The translations under genes and the position numbers were made by a program. The notes beneath the pieces were generated by a model. The model worked only from the letters and a program-made list of their open reading frames with translations. It did not search any database and was not told where the DNA came from. A stretch of 64,000 nucleotides of DNA from UBA1952 sp965246855 (GTDB lineage: Bacteria > Bacteroidota > Bacteroidia > Chitinophagales > Chitinophagaceae): positions 124,001 through 188,000 of the forward strand of contig CBDFFP010000006.1 in assembly GCA_965246855.1 (NCBI GenBank), written 5' to 3'. Positions 25,001 to 33,198 of this stretch are shown here, one piece after another (position 1 is the stretch's first letter; each line of letters opens with the position of its first letter).

Positions 25001-28000
25001 AAGAACAGACAGCTCAACCGGGCGACGCCGTGCACGTGATAACGGCTTCTGGCGTGGGCGCGAAAACAGTGCTGGAGCAGCCCGGTGGCATTGGGGCGGA
25101 AGAGGTTGCGCGCTGGGTTTCTTTAGGCACTGCGCCGCATGTGTGGAGCAAAACAATCACCGAAGCAGACCGGGGCGGACGCTCGCTGCAATACCTGCTG
25201 GTGCGCGACAACCGCGTGTATGAAGGCAGTGCTCAAATTGCCGTTCCGTGGACGAACAAAGACCTCAACATTTCCTGGGAAACCCACCGCGACAAGGTGC
25301 AACCCGGCGCGGCGGAAGAATGGACGCTGACCGTGCGCGGCGCGCAACGCGACAAGGTAGCCGCCGAGTTGGCCGCTGTGCTTTACGATGCTTCTTTGGA
25401 TGCACTTGCACCGCATCAGTGGAGTGCACTTTCACTTTTTGCTTCGCACTATCCGGCGGTGCGTTGGAGCGCGCAGGGTGGTTTTGGAACGGCGAGTGAG
25501 TCGGTGATTTCCTACAAGACGGCTTTTGAGATTGCGGGTTATGAAAAGGAGTATGACGCACTGATGTTTCTTGATAACGGAAATCATTACGACAATCCGC
25601 GCGGCAGGATGTTTTCACGAGCAAAAGGCGGCGTGATGTTAGAATCTGCGACTGCGCCAATGGCAGTTAAAAAGGCGATGGTCGTAACGCAAGAGGGGGA
25701 GGCAAATCATACAGTTATTGATGGAATCGCTTCAATTCATTTAAGCAAAGACAAGACTACTCCAGAAGAAACAAAATCGGAAACAAAAGCCGACGTTCCG
25801 CTCCGCAAAAACCTGCAAGAGCTGGCTTTTTTCATGCCGCAGCTTTCTACCGATGCGGACGACGCGGTGCGGTTGAAATTCTCTTTCCCCGAAGCCTTGA
25901 CGGAATGGAAACTGATGGCTTTCGCGCACACCAAAGACCTTAAAACCGGAACACTTTCCGGCACGGTAAAAACACAGAAAGACCTGATGGTGGTTCCCGG
26001 CTTGCCGCGCTTTTTCCGGCAGGGAGACGAGATGGTGCTGTCCACCAAAATCACCAACATGACGGCAGCATCAATGACCGGAAATGCGCGCCTGGAAATC
26101 GTGGATGCGCTCACCGGGCAGTCGCTGAATACGCAGTTTGGGCTTGCTGCAAACAGCGTTTCTTTCACTGCAAAAGAAAGCGGAAGCACCACCGCCACCT
26201 GGAAGCTGCGCATTCCCCGCAGTCGCTACGAGCCGGTGCTGGTGCGCATCTCGGCAAGCGCAGGCGCATTCACCGACGGCGAAGAAAACATGCTGCCCGT
26301 CATCACCAACCGCACGCTCGTTACCGAGACTTTGCCCTTGTGGATGAACGGCGCGGGCGAGAAGAAAATGTCGTGGGATGCGCTGTTGAAATCTGGTGAA
26401 AGCACCACGCTGGCGCAACACGCGCTGACGGTGGAATACACCACCAATCCGGCGTGGTATGTGGTGGAGGCGCTGCCTTATTTGTTGGAGTATCCTTACG
26501 ACTGCGCCGAGCAAACGTTCAACCGCTACTACGCCGCCGCGCTGGCTTCGCACATCCTGAAAACCGCGCCTCGCGTAAAAGAGATTTTGGGTCGCTGGAA
26601 GACGGAAGACACCGCTGCGCTCCTGAGCAATCTGGAGAAGAATCAGGAGCTAAAAAGCGCGCTGCTGGCTGAAACGCCGTGGGTATTGGAAGCGCAATCC
26701 GAGACGGCGCAGAAGAAAGGGCTGGCTCGCCTGATGGAGACCGCGAAGCTGGCGCAGACAATGGAAAGCAGCGCGAAAAAGCTGGAAGATTTAATGCTGC
26801 CGGAAGGCGCGTTCCCGTGGTTCAGAGGCTTGTCGCCTGACCGCTACATCACGCAGTATATCGTTACCGGCATTGGACGTTTGCAGAAGCTAGGCGTAGA
26901 AGACAAGGGCGGAAGAATGGAGAACATTGCCGACGAGTGTTTGGAATATTTAGACAAGCAAATCGCAGTGGATTACAAGGCGCTCCTCAAAGCAAAAGTG
27001 AAGCTGAGCGAACAGCAAATCAGTCCCGTGCAGGTCTATTATCTCTACATGCGCAGCTTCTTCGGTAAGTTGCCGCAGACAACGGAAGCGCAGTATTACG
27101 CAGGACAGGCCCGGAAATTCTGGCCCAAGTTCAACGCTTACGGCAAAGGAATGATTGGCCTTTTTGCCCAGCGCAACGGGGATGCTTCCACCGCGTCCGA
27201 CATTTCTAAATCCTTGTTGGAGACAAGCAATTACAAAGAGGAAATGGGACGCCACTGGCCGGAATTGGGCCGCACGTGGTGGTGGTGGGAAGCCCCGATA
27301 GAAAGTCAGGCGCTGCTGATAGAGTTCTTCCACGAAACCGCACAAACATCCACCGCCGACGAAGCGCGCCGCTGGCTCCTGAAGCAAAAACAAACCACGC
27401 GCTGGCACACCACTAAAGCCACGGCGGATGCGTGCTACGCGCTGTTGCGCACGGGCACGGAATGGCTCACCGCTGAACCGGAAGTGCGCATTGAATTGGG
27501 CGATAGAACCGTTTCTTCCACACAAACCAAAACCGAAGCCGGAACGGGCTATTTCAAAACGCGCATTCCGGGCGCAGACGTGAAGCCGCAAATGGGCGAA
27601 ATAGCTTTTTCGGTAAGCGCGAAAAAAGGCGAAACCCTTCCGGCGGCGATGCCTACCTGGGGCTCGGTGTACTGGCAGTATTTTGAGGATTACGACAAGG
27701 TGGAAGCCGCTGCATCACCGCTCCAAATCCGCAAGGCGCTGTGGGTGGAAGAAGCTACACCGCGCGGACTGGTGCTGCGCGCGTTGTCGGAAGGCGAAGG
27801 CATCAAAGTGGGCGACCGCGTGAAAGTGCGCGTGGAAATCCAGACGGACCGCGACCTGGAGTACGTACATCTGAAAGACGCGCGGGCGGCGTGTTTTGAA
27901 CCGTTGAATGTGCTGAGCGGCTACCAGTGGCAAGGTGGATTGGGCTATTACCAAAGCACCCGCGACGTGTCGGATAACTTCTTTATCTCCTTTCTACAAA

Positions 28001-28143
28001 AAGGAAAGTACGTTTTTGAGTACCCGCTTTTTGCTACGCAGGCGGGCGATTTCTCCGCCGGGCTGGCAACGATTCAGTGTATGTACGCACCGGAATTTGC
28101 GGCGCATACAGAAGGCGCGCGGGTGGTGGTGGAAAGGCGGTGA
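22030..28143 (+). CDS. Alpha-2-macroglobulin family protein with thioester motif
   Basis: Giant exported protein of about 2037 residues. ATG 22030 is preferred over 21964 because it begins a clean signal peptide (MSALRVLLLLSLLFLSPTLMAQ). The N-terminal 430 residues are a Bacteroidetes-specific helical region with an acidic patch. The macroglobulin domains follow, with the MG2 signature FTDRSIYRPGQSIYFKAIAL near residue 610. After the central bait-type region, LKFSFPEALTEWKLMAFAHT marks the alpha-2-macroglobulin domain. The thioester motif CAEQ is intact in YPYDCAEQTFNRYY with Cys at about residue 1492, so covalent trapping of attacking proteases is predicted. The complement-like helical domain and a final MG domain end the protein. 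It is probably attached to or inside the envelope. No pbpC neighbour is present. Confidence 0.92.
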   Translation: MSALRVLLLLSLLFLSPTLMAQTPDNDFSKNWKQVDAFLEKGLPKSAREEVEKIYAQARAQRLPVQALKAQLYLLENTADDNAEDDDSAAIMGAEKYARTEPFPFNNIWHSIAGTLYREYYDNHHWEILERTRTSVAPTDFEQWDATRLVDAMNEHFLASVDGAEDLKSHPVSDFDPVLQKGKNTRSFRPTLYDLLAFRAVDYFSWEQKDLPKTAGDFRLNDPAVFSVASAFMNHRFQTGDTASPHYNAILLFQEILRTHIGDLLPSGGSKGADAFLDADLQRLEFVNRNAVLPDKKKRYENALDIFIHIHVNHPLTALAQYRLALSKWAVAKEVNENDDHEDDEAPEADTGNALHLKYALEAIVRQAPKSEGGVLAQQYLQGLEQPAIDLTAEEAVLPGKPSKVLFTYRNAPQVWLRVVRLKADFFAAGRRSEEVNADWLQKQKPVLQWRTPLPQSEDLEEHKIEAKVDALPVGVYGIFYSANEAFSGKDNILGYAAFSVTNLALITRSGSSEKAATGYVLHRESGKPITGASVTAFREEWQNGSYIQRETGAAISGADGSFRLPEGNSISALSVKKDGDVFYNRSYYNFYRNRREKEDGERVFFFTDRSIYRPGQSIYFKAIALKQSDYNRKAEVLAEKAVKVVFYDANRQVVATQTLNTNAYGSVTGIFLAPQTGLTGTMQLEAQIEGKSKGSESVQVEEYKRPKFYVQPDSLKDKTFALNETVKLTLKALSYSGAALDGAQVKYRVVRQARIPYWWAWRWGGPSSPQVELTQGTTTTRADGSFDVSFSALPDEKLPEESLPVFSFTVYADVSDANGETHSTQQAISAGYRALELVAGLPEKGLARELDTIQVRTQNLAGNFLPATVNLKITRLQTPDVLYRKRLWAMPDVFGMKEADFRKDFPTDAYKNEDDYHHWKTAETVLQKNFQTTEKGSVPVGDVFSKNGWYVFRFSTKDKNGKAIEQKQFVHVWVGEKAGKPGVPLLVVPQEQTAQPGDAVHVITASGVGAKTVLEQPGGIGAEEVARWVSLGTAPHVWSKTITEADRGGRSLQYLLVRDNRVYEGSAQIAVPWTNKDLNISWETHRDKVQPGAAEEWTLTVRGAQRDKVAAELAAVLYDASLDALAPHQWSALSLFASHYPAVRWSAQGGFGTASESVISYKTAFEIAGYEKEYDALMFLDNGNHYDNPRGRMFSRAKGGVMLESATAPMAVKKAMVVTQEGEANHTVIDGIASIHLSKDKTTPEETKSETKADVPLRKNLQELAFFMPQLSTDADDAVRLKFSFPEALTEWKLMAFAHTKDLKTGTLSGTVKTQKDLMVVPGLPRFFRQGDEMVLSTKITNMTAASMTGNARLEIVDALTGQSLNTQFGLAANSVSFTAKESGSTTATWKLRIPRSRYEPVLVRISASAGAFTDGEENMLPVITNRTLVTETLPLWMNGAGEKKMSWDALLKSGESTTLAQHALTVEYTTNPAWYVVEALPYLLEYPYDCAEQTFNRYYAAALASHILKTAPRVKEILGRWKTEDTAALLSNLEKNQELKSALLAETPWVLEAQSETAQKKGLARLMETAKLAQTMESSAKKLEDLMLPEGAFPWFRGLSPDRYITQYIVTGIGRLQKLGVEDKGGRMENIADECLEYLDKQIAVDYKALLKAKVKLSEQQISPVQVYYLYMRSFFGKLPQTTEAQYYAGQARKFWPKFNAYGKGMIGLFAQRNGDASTASDISKSLLETSNYKEEMGRHWPELGRTWWWWEAPIESQALLIEFFHETAQTSTADEARRWLLKQKQTTRWHTTKATADACYALLRTGTEWLTAEPEVRIELGDRTVSSTQTKTEAGTGYFKTRIPGADVKPQMGEIAFSVSAKKGETLPAAMPTWGSVYWQYFEDYDKVEAAASPLQIRKALWVEEATPRGLVLRALSEGEGIKVGDRVKVRVEIQTDRDLEYVHLKDARAACFEPLNVLSGYQWQGGLGYYQSTRDVSDNFFISFLQKGKYVFEYPLFATQAGDFSAGLATIQCMYAPEFAAHTEGARVVVERR

Positions 28144-28162
28144 TATAGGTCATCCCACTGGT

Positions 28163-28192
28163 AGAGACGCCCAATTTGGGCGTCTCTTTTTT
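28163..28192 (+). terminator. Terminator after the alpha-2-macroglobulin gene
   Basis: AGAGACGCCCAA / TTGGGCGTCTCT perfect stem, then a T run; 19 nt after the stop codon. Confidence 0.9.
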
Positions 28193-28269
28193 AAGGCGCT
28201 TTTTGGTTGGGGAGACGCTTGGGCTGGGGACGCCCGGGTCTGGCATCTCTACCAGTGAAACGTAAAAGC

Positions 28270-28312
28270 AAAACACCCGTCCTGTTTTAGAAACAGAACG
28301 GGTGTTTTTTGT
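28270..28312 (-). terminator. Terminator after yidC
   Basis: AAACACCCGT and ACGGGTGTTT plus inner CTGTTT / AAACAG form the stem. Downstream of the yidC stop on the minus strand, with T-rich flanks on both sides. A sister hairpin with the same CACCCG / CGGGTG stem ends the atp operon at 35.8 kb. Confidence 0.85.
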
Positions 28313-28325
28313 GAGAACTTTCCTC

Positions 28326-30155
28326 TCACGAATCCTTCCTTCTCGGCGTCTGCTTGGCCTTTTCCATCTGCGCCTGCTGCATCTCTGCCAGGCGTTGCGC
28401 CCACTTGCTTTGCTGCTGCGGCTTGTTGCGGTTCTCGCGGATTTGCGCGTGGATCTTATCCTCGTTGATGAACACCTTCTGAATCACAAACTGCTGCACC
28501 AGCGACACCACGTTGGAGAAGAAGTAGTAGAACGTCAGGGCCGCCGCCATCTTGTTGAACACGCCCAGAAGCATGATGGGGAAGATGAACGGCATCCATT
28601 TCAACAGCGGATTGTTCGGGTCTTGCGGCGTCATGTTCTTGTTGTACAGCGCCAGCGCCAGCGACGAAACCGTCATCAGCAAGGTGAACAGCGAAACGTG
28701 GTCGCCGTAGAACGGAACACTAAAAGGCAGGCTCACCACCGAGTCATACGTGCTCAAATCATTCGCCCACAAAAACGACTTCTGCCGCAGTTCAATCGCC
28801 GATGGAAAGAAGTAGTACATCGCAAACAGAATCGGAATCTGCAACAGCGTTGGCAGGCAGCCGCCCATCGGGTTCACGCCCGCCGAGCGGTACATCTTCA
28901 TCTGCTCCATGCCCAGCGCCTGCTGGTCGTCTTTATACTTCGCCCGCAACTCGTCCAGCTCCGGTTTCAGCACCCGCATCTTGGCCGACGACAGGTAGCT
29001 TTTGTACGTAAAAAACGAGAGAATCAGCCGGATAAACAACGTGAGAATCATGATGATCAGCCCCATGTTCACGATGCCCAGATTGTCGTGCAGAAAGTCG
29101 AAAATCGGGATGATAACGCCTTTGTTGATGTACTTCACAAAGAAGAACAGCCCGTAGCCCAGCGGCACCATCTCGTCCAGCCCGGCCTTGTAGCTTTTCA
29201 GCACCTTGTATTGGTTGGGGCCGATATACCAGCGCAGGCGGCCTTCACCATTGCGCAAGGGCAGTTCCGCGCGGGCCGTAACCGTGGCCACCGTGCCAGA
29301 ATCGCTCAAATTCGCAGGCGGTGCAGCCTTCAGCGTTCCGCGTCCAAAACCGTCTTCGCTCAACAACGCCGTGCTGAAGTAGTGCTTGCGGAAGCCCAGC
29401 CAGTGCAGGTTCTCCTTGTAGCTTTCTTCCTTCGCTTCGGTAATGGTAAAGTAGTCTCCCTCGCCGCCTTTGTATTGGTGATACACCTGCGCGTTCTGCC
29501 GCTCCACCGTTACGTCGCGCTCCGTGTGGCGGCCTGTTACGCTCCATGTCAGGGGCAGCGCGTTGGCATTCATGCCCGCTGTGCGCACCGTGACTTGCGC
29601 CATGCCGTTTTCCGCAGGCAGCGAATAAATCAGGTCAATACGCTTTCCCCCGCCAAGGTCGGCCACAAAATCAATCGCTTTTGCGCCATCGGTAACCGTG
29701 GTAGGCGTTGGGGTAAAGAGCAATGTAGACGTGCTGCGGTTATTATCCATCGGCAGCGTGAAATCCAGCCCGTTATTCGTTCCGGTAAAAATGTCCAGCG
29801 GCTGTCCGCCAAAGGTTTTGTACTTCTTCAGCCGGGCATTCACCAGCCTCGCGCCGCGTGTGGAAAAAGTGAGCGCCACATCCGCGTTTTCCAACACCAC
29901 TTCCGTTCCCGCGCCACTGCGCATCGCCATTGGCAAAGCGCTGTCTGTGGCAGAAGGTTGGGTCGTTAGGCTATCGGTTTTAGGCGCGGCAATAACGGCG
30001 GCTTTCGGGTGCGCTTTGGCATAGGCAATGGAATCTGCCATCGCCTGTTTTTGCTTTTGCGCCTGATACTCTTTTTGGTTGCTGCTGTTCCACGCCACAT
30101 AAGCGGCGAGAATCGCTACCAGCAGCGCGAAACCAATCTTCTGATTACGGTCCAT
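28326..30155 (-). CDS. yidC: Membrane protein insertase YidC
   Basis: 609-residue inner-membrane insertase and chaperone for Sec-dependent and Sec-independent membrane proteins. N-terminal membrane anchor (IGFALLVAILAAYVAWN), then the large periplasmic beta-sandwich domain (to about residue 350). The conserved YidC/Oxa1 core follows with the five transmembrane segments: FFFVKYINKGVIIPIFDFLH, MGLIIMILTLFIRLILSFF (with the hydrophilic-groove Arg), NPMGGCLPTLLQIPILFAMY, and KWMPFIFPIMLLGVFNKMAA. A Lys/Arg/Gln-rich tail ends the protein, as is usual for ribosome contact. A promoter box stands at 30205-30213. Neither rnpA/rpmH nor pyrG is adjacent. Confidence 0.96.
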   Translation of the reverse strand: MDRNQKIGFALLVAILAAYVAWNSSNQKEYQAQKQKQAMADSIAYAKAHPKAAVIAAPKTDSLTTQPSATDSALPMAMRSGAGTEVVLENADVALTFSTRGARLVNARLKKYKTFGGQPLDIFTGTNNGLDFTLPMDNNRSTSTLLFTPTPTTVTDGAKAIDFVADLGGGKRIDLIYSLPAENGMAQVTVRTAGMNANALPLTWSVTGRHTERDVTVERQNAQVYHQYKGGEGDYFTITEAKEESYKENLHWLGFRKHYFSTALLSEDGFGRGTLKAAPPANLSDSGTVATVTARAELPLRNGEGRLRWYIGPNQYKVLKSYKAGLDEMVPLGYGLFFFVKYINKGVIIPIFDFLHDNLGIVNMGLIIMILTLFIRLILSFFTYKSYLSSAKMRVLKPELDELRAKYKDDQQALGMEQMKMYRSAGVNPMGGCLPTLLQIPILFAMYYFFPSAIELRQKSFLWANDLSTYDSVVSLPFSVPFYGDHVSLFTLLMTVSSLALALYNKNMTPQDPNNPLLKWMPFIFPIMLLGVFNKMAAALTFYYFFSNVVSLVQQFVIQKVFINEDKIHAQIRENRNKPQQQSKWAQRLAEMQQAQMEKAKQTPRRKDS

Positions 30156-30204
30156 TGAAAAGAAAGCTCCGGGAAGAAAAGGAGCGGGAATTTTTTTTAA
30201 GGCA

Positions 30205-30213
30205 GCAAAAGTA
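30205..30213 (-). promoter_or_regulatory. -7 box (TACTTTTGC) for yidC
   Basis: Minus-strand TACTTTTG, an exact TAnnTTTG match, about 49 nt before ATG 30155. Confidence 0.5.
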
Positions 30214-30357
30214 GGGAATAGGTATTCGGGAATAGCGCCGGTGTATCATACCATTCAGACAGCTATCCAAAGGGAGAGCAAGAACCGGAAAAGAGTTCAA
30301 TAGCAATTTCCACAAGTAAACCTCGCAAACCAAAGAAAAAAGCCCCCCTTTCAACCC

Positions 30358-30441
30358 TTGCACCCGCCACAACCATCGTTGCAACCGCAACAATACACAA
30401 TGCGTACGCCTCCTGTAAGCTTGCAGAGGATTCATACTAAA
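30358..30441. repeat. Possible degenerate 21-bp array (F)
   Basis: TTGCACCCGCCACAACCATC (30358), TTGCAACCGCAACAATACAC (30379), ATGCGTACGCC (30400) and TTGCAGAGGATT (30421) begin exactly 21 bp apart. Only the first two are clearly similar. It lies in the otherwise empty 580-bp spacer (30156-30735) between recD and yidC. The rest of the spacer shows a GC-rich palindromic patch near 30600-30700 (GTCACCCCGTG..., CAGTCTTCAGACTG) and no gene. Confidence 0.35.
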
Positions 30442-30735
30442 ATAAACCTTACTACATTTGAAGAAAAACACCCCTTTCTGCCAGCCGGTTTGGAAGCTTT
30501 TTCGATTCTGACAAAAAAACAAAGCCCATAAGAACGCAATTTCACCCCCCGGTATGCTACCTTTTACGTAATTATTCCGGTCCCTGCTCGTCCTTTCCGC
30601 GTCTCGTCACCCCGTGTTCGGCCAAGTCTGAGGCGAAAGCCCTCGCCGCGCCAGCCGACTTGGTCGCTCCGGCCCGCAGTCTTCAGACTGCCCCAAAAAA
30701 AGGAATTGGCCTTCCCGCAAATCCCTATTCCCTAT

Positions 30736-32529
30736 TCAAAATCGCTCCCCAATACCCGATGAGCGCGCAATCCGCCGCGCCGCCGCCGCTTTGATAACCG
30801 ACGGCGCACCCTCTATCCACACCCGTTCTTTGGCGCGGGTAATGGCAGTGTAAAGCAATTCCCGGCTCAACAGCGCCATCTCTTCCGACTCCGGCAGGCG
30901 AATAAAAACCTCCTTAAACTCCGACCCCTGACTCTTGTGAACCGTCAGCGCAAAAGCCGTTTGCGCCTCGGCCACATAGCCCGGTAAAACAGGCAGGAGA
31001 TTCCCGGCGGCGTCCTCAAACCAAACCTTTAAAACGCCCTTTTCGTCGCGGCGCATGATGCCCGTATCGCCATTGAAAAGGCCCAGGTCAGGATAGTTGC
31101 GGGTAAGGATTACCGGGCGGTTTTCGTAGTGGATGCCCAGCGGGTGCAGCAAGCCTTTGCGGCGCAGGAAATCTTCAATCGCGCGGTTGGTGTCTTCTAA
31201 TCCGCAACGGCCCTGGCGCGTCACTACAAGCACGCGTTGGCGGGCCAAAAGGCGGAGTGCTTTGGTGATATCTTTCTCCTCAATAAATGCCTTGTAGCCC
31301 AGCGCGAAATCCTCAAAAAAGTCTTCTTTTTCCGAAGAAAAAATGCGCACCTGCGGATCGGTGTTTGCAGTCAGGAAACTGTCCAGCACCGCTTCGTCGT
31401 TCTGAATCACAGCCTTGCTGAGGCGGCCAATGCCGGCATCGTCTCGGAAACGGTGGCTCACCTGCAAAGTCAGCACCCTTTGGAAAAGCGGGTGCGTGTT
31501 TTTCTCGCAAACAGCCGTATCGGGAAGCGGCATTGCGCCTTCCGGGAGCAGGCCGTTGAGCAGGCTTTGCGTCTCCGCACAAAAAGCATTCACGCCCGGC
31601 AGCGCGCTGCACAAATCGCCAAACAGACTGCCCGCTTCTACGGAGGCCAACTGGCTTTTATCGCCCAGCAAAATGAGCCGCGTATCAGGGCCGATGGACT
31701 GGAGGAGTTTGGCAAAAAGCGCCACGTCAATCATGCTGCTTTCGTCGGCAATAATGAGGTCAAAAGGCAGCGGGTTTTCCGCGTTGTGATGGAAATAAGG
31801 CGAGTGACGTTTGCTTCCCAACAGGCGGTGAATCGTAGCCGGAGAAAGCGTTTCAAAGTGCGTACGCAAGTGTTCCAATCCTCCGGGAAGCGGCGTTTGG
31901 CGCAAACTCTCGGCCATGCGGGCGGCGGCTTTTCCGGTGGGCGCAGCAAGAGCTACTTTCAGGCCGGGTTCCAACGTAAAAAGCAAAGACAGCAGTTTGG
32001 ATACCGTCGTGGTTTTTCCGGTTCCAGGGCCGCCCGTAATGATGGTGAAGTTTTGGAGCGCCGCGCAAATCGCAGAGAACAATTGCCAGTCGGGCGCGCC
32101 GTTGGAATTGTTTTGGGGGAAGAGTTGCCACAGCAATTCCTTCTGTTTCCCCAACGCTTCGGTGCGCGCGGCGATGTGCGTCGCTTCGGTTTCGGCAAAC
32201 TGGCGAATGCGCGCTATGCAGGCCGTTTCATACCGGAAATAGCGCTGGAGATACAGCCGATTGTTGTGGAGAATAAAAGGCTTGGTTTCGTCGGTTTCGC
32301 TGCCCACGAGTTTTTCGCAGTGCGGATTGCAACGGCCTTCGGCCAGTAGTTTTTGGTAGGCTTCCGGCAGGCTTTCTTTTGCGTTGGGAAAGTCAGCAAG
32401 ATCAATGCAGACGTGGCCCTCGCTGAGCTTTTGAGAGAGCAACCATGCGTAGGGCTGGAAGGTTTCTTCCCGGAAAAAAGAAGCAAACTGCCGGGGCAAA
32501 TCAGCGTGGGCAGAAAGACGGGTAGCCAT
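30736..32529 (-). CDS. recD: RecD-like exonuclease V alpha subunit / SF1B helicase
   Basis: 597-residue 5'-3' DNA helicase. ATG 32529 is preferred because a promoter box stands 25 nt upstream and the product then starts at the usual N-terminal domain (a longer frame to 32631 adds unrelated residues). Walker A GGPGTGKTTT is at about residues 166-175, followed by AAPTGKAAARMAESL (motif Ia), LIIADESSMIDVALFAKLL (Walker B), LILLGDKSQLASVEAGSLFGD, and the C-terminal UvrD-like block FALTVHKSQGSEFKEV with LYTAITRAKERVWI. The length fits RecD of RecBCD rather than the longer RecD2, but recB and recC are not next to it. Confidence 0.88.
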   Translation of the reverse strand: MATRLSAHADLPRQFASFFREETFQPYAWLLSQKLSEGHVCIDLADFPNAKESLPEAYQKLLAEGRCNPHCEKLVGSETDETKPFILHNNRLYLQRYFRYETACIARIRQFAETEATHIAARTEALGKQKELLWQLFPQNNSNGAPDWQLFSAICAALQNFTIITGGPGTGKTTTVSKLLSLLFTLEPGLKVALAAPTGKAAARMAESLRQTPLPGGLEHLRTHFETLSPATIHRLLGSKRHSPYFHHNAENPLPFDLIIADESSMIDVALFAKLLQSIGPDTRLILLGDKSQLASVEAGSLFGDLCSALPGVNAFCAETQSLLNGLLPEGAMPLPDTAVCEKNTHPLFQRVLTLQVSHRFRDDAGIGRLSKAVIQNDEAVLDSFLTANTDPQVRIFSSEKEDFFEDFALGYKAFIEEKDITKALRLLARQRVLVVTRQGRCGLEDTNRAIEDFLRRKGLLHPLGIHYENRPVILTRNYPDLGLFNGDTGIMRRDEKGVLKVWFEDAAGNLLPVLPGYVAEAQTAFALTVHKSQGSEFKEVFIRLPESEEMALLSRELLYTAITRAKERVWIEGAPSVIKAAAARRIARSSGIGERF

Positions 32530-32554
32530 TGTTTTTGGGGAAGCGAAAAGAAAG

Positions 32555-32563
32555 GAAAAGGTA
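32555..32563 (-). promoter_or_regulatory. -7 box (TACCTTTTC) for recD
   Basis: Minus-strand TACCTTTT, one base from TAnnTTTG, 25 nt before ATG 32529. Confidence 0.4.
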
Positions 32564-32660
32564 CGGGGATTTTTGGTTGAAAAGAAGGAGTGTAAAATCA
32601 CCGCGCTAGGGATAGAGGCGGCGCGAAGCAAAGCCGAAAGCCCGGGCCGAAGGCGGCGCC

Positions 32661-32694
32661 CAAAAAGAAAAAGACAGACTTTGAAAGCCTGCCT
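32661..32694 (-). terminator. Terminator after the serS-DUF4293 pair
   Basis: AGACAGACTTT and AAAGCCTGCCT pair fully on the minus strand if two G-U pairs are allowed, followed by a T-rich tract. Confidence 0.7.
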
Positions 32695-32720
32695 TTACTG
32701 AAGATGAAAACGTCTTTTCC

Positions 32721-33167
32721 CTACCGCAAGCGGTCTAAACTTTTCAGCACTTTTTCGTCCTTACGGATGCCGCGAATGGCGAGGATTAGAAACACGATGG
32801 CCGCCACCGGAATCAACGCGCCGAGTACGCCATATTCCACTTTGGAGCCATCGCTTTGCACCCCGGAAATTTTCATAAACAGCACCACCGAAAAAGCTAC
32901 CGATGCCAGAATACCGAGCATCGCAAGTCCGCGTTGCCGTGCCCTATCCCGGAAAAAGAAAATAGCAATCAGCGGCAGAATGGTCATAAATCCGGCGATG
33001 ATAGTCAGCGGATAATCCTGCCGGGCAGTAAACATTTGGAGTTGCACAATCGGCGCAGTGGGTGTTGCCTGCGTGGCCCATTTAAACAGCACAATGCTGG
33101 ACATAAATAGCAGTCCGCTGACCATAGAGGCCAAAAGCAGCCAGATGCTTTGAACGCGTTGAATCAT
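32721..33167 (-). CDS. DUF4293 family membrane protein
   Basis: 148-residue integral membrane protein with four predicted transmembrane helices (about residues 7-28, 53-72, 79-99 and 112-131) and a basic C-terminal tail (RGIRKDEKVLKSLDRLR). The start MIQRVQSIWLLLA and the overall layout match DUF4293, a Bacteroidetes-restricted family without an assigned function. It follows serS by 31 nt and is likely co-transcribed with it. Confidence 0.8.
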   Translation of the reverse strand: MIQRVQSIWLLLASMVSGLLFMSSIVLFKWATQATPTAPIVQLQMFTARQDYPLTIIAGFMTILPLIAIFFFRDRARQRGLAMLGILASVAFSVVLFMKISGVQSDGSKVEYGVLGALIPVAAIVFLILAIRGIRKDEKVLKSLDRLR

Positions 33168-33198
33168 GAGAGGAAGATTTTTTAGGGAGAAAAAGAAT

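Noticed and set aside
30145..30522. 125-codon minus-strand frame before yidC
   Set aside because: Overlaps the yidC start region, is Cys/Arg/Leu-rich in a random way, and lacks a start signal.
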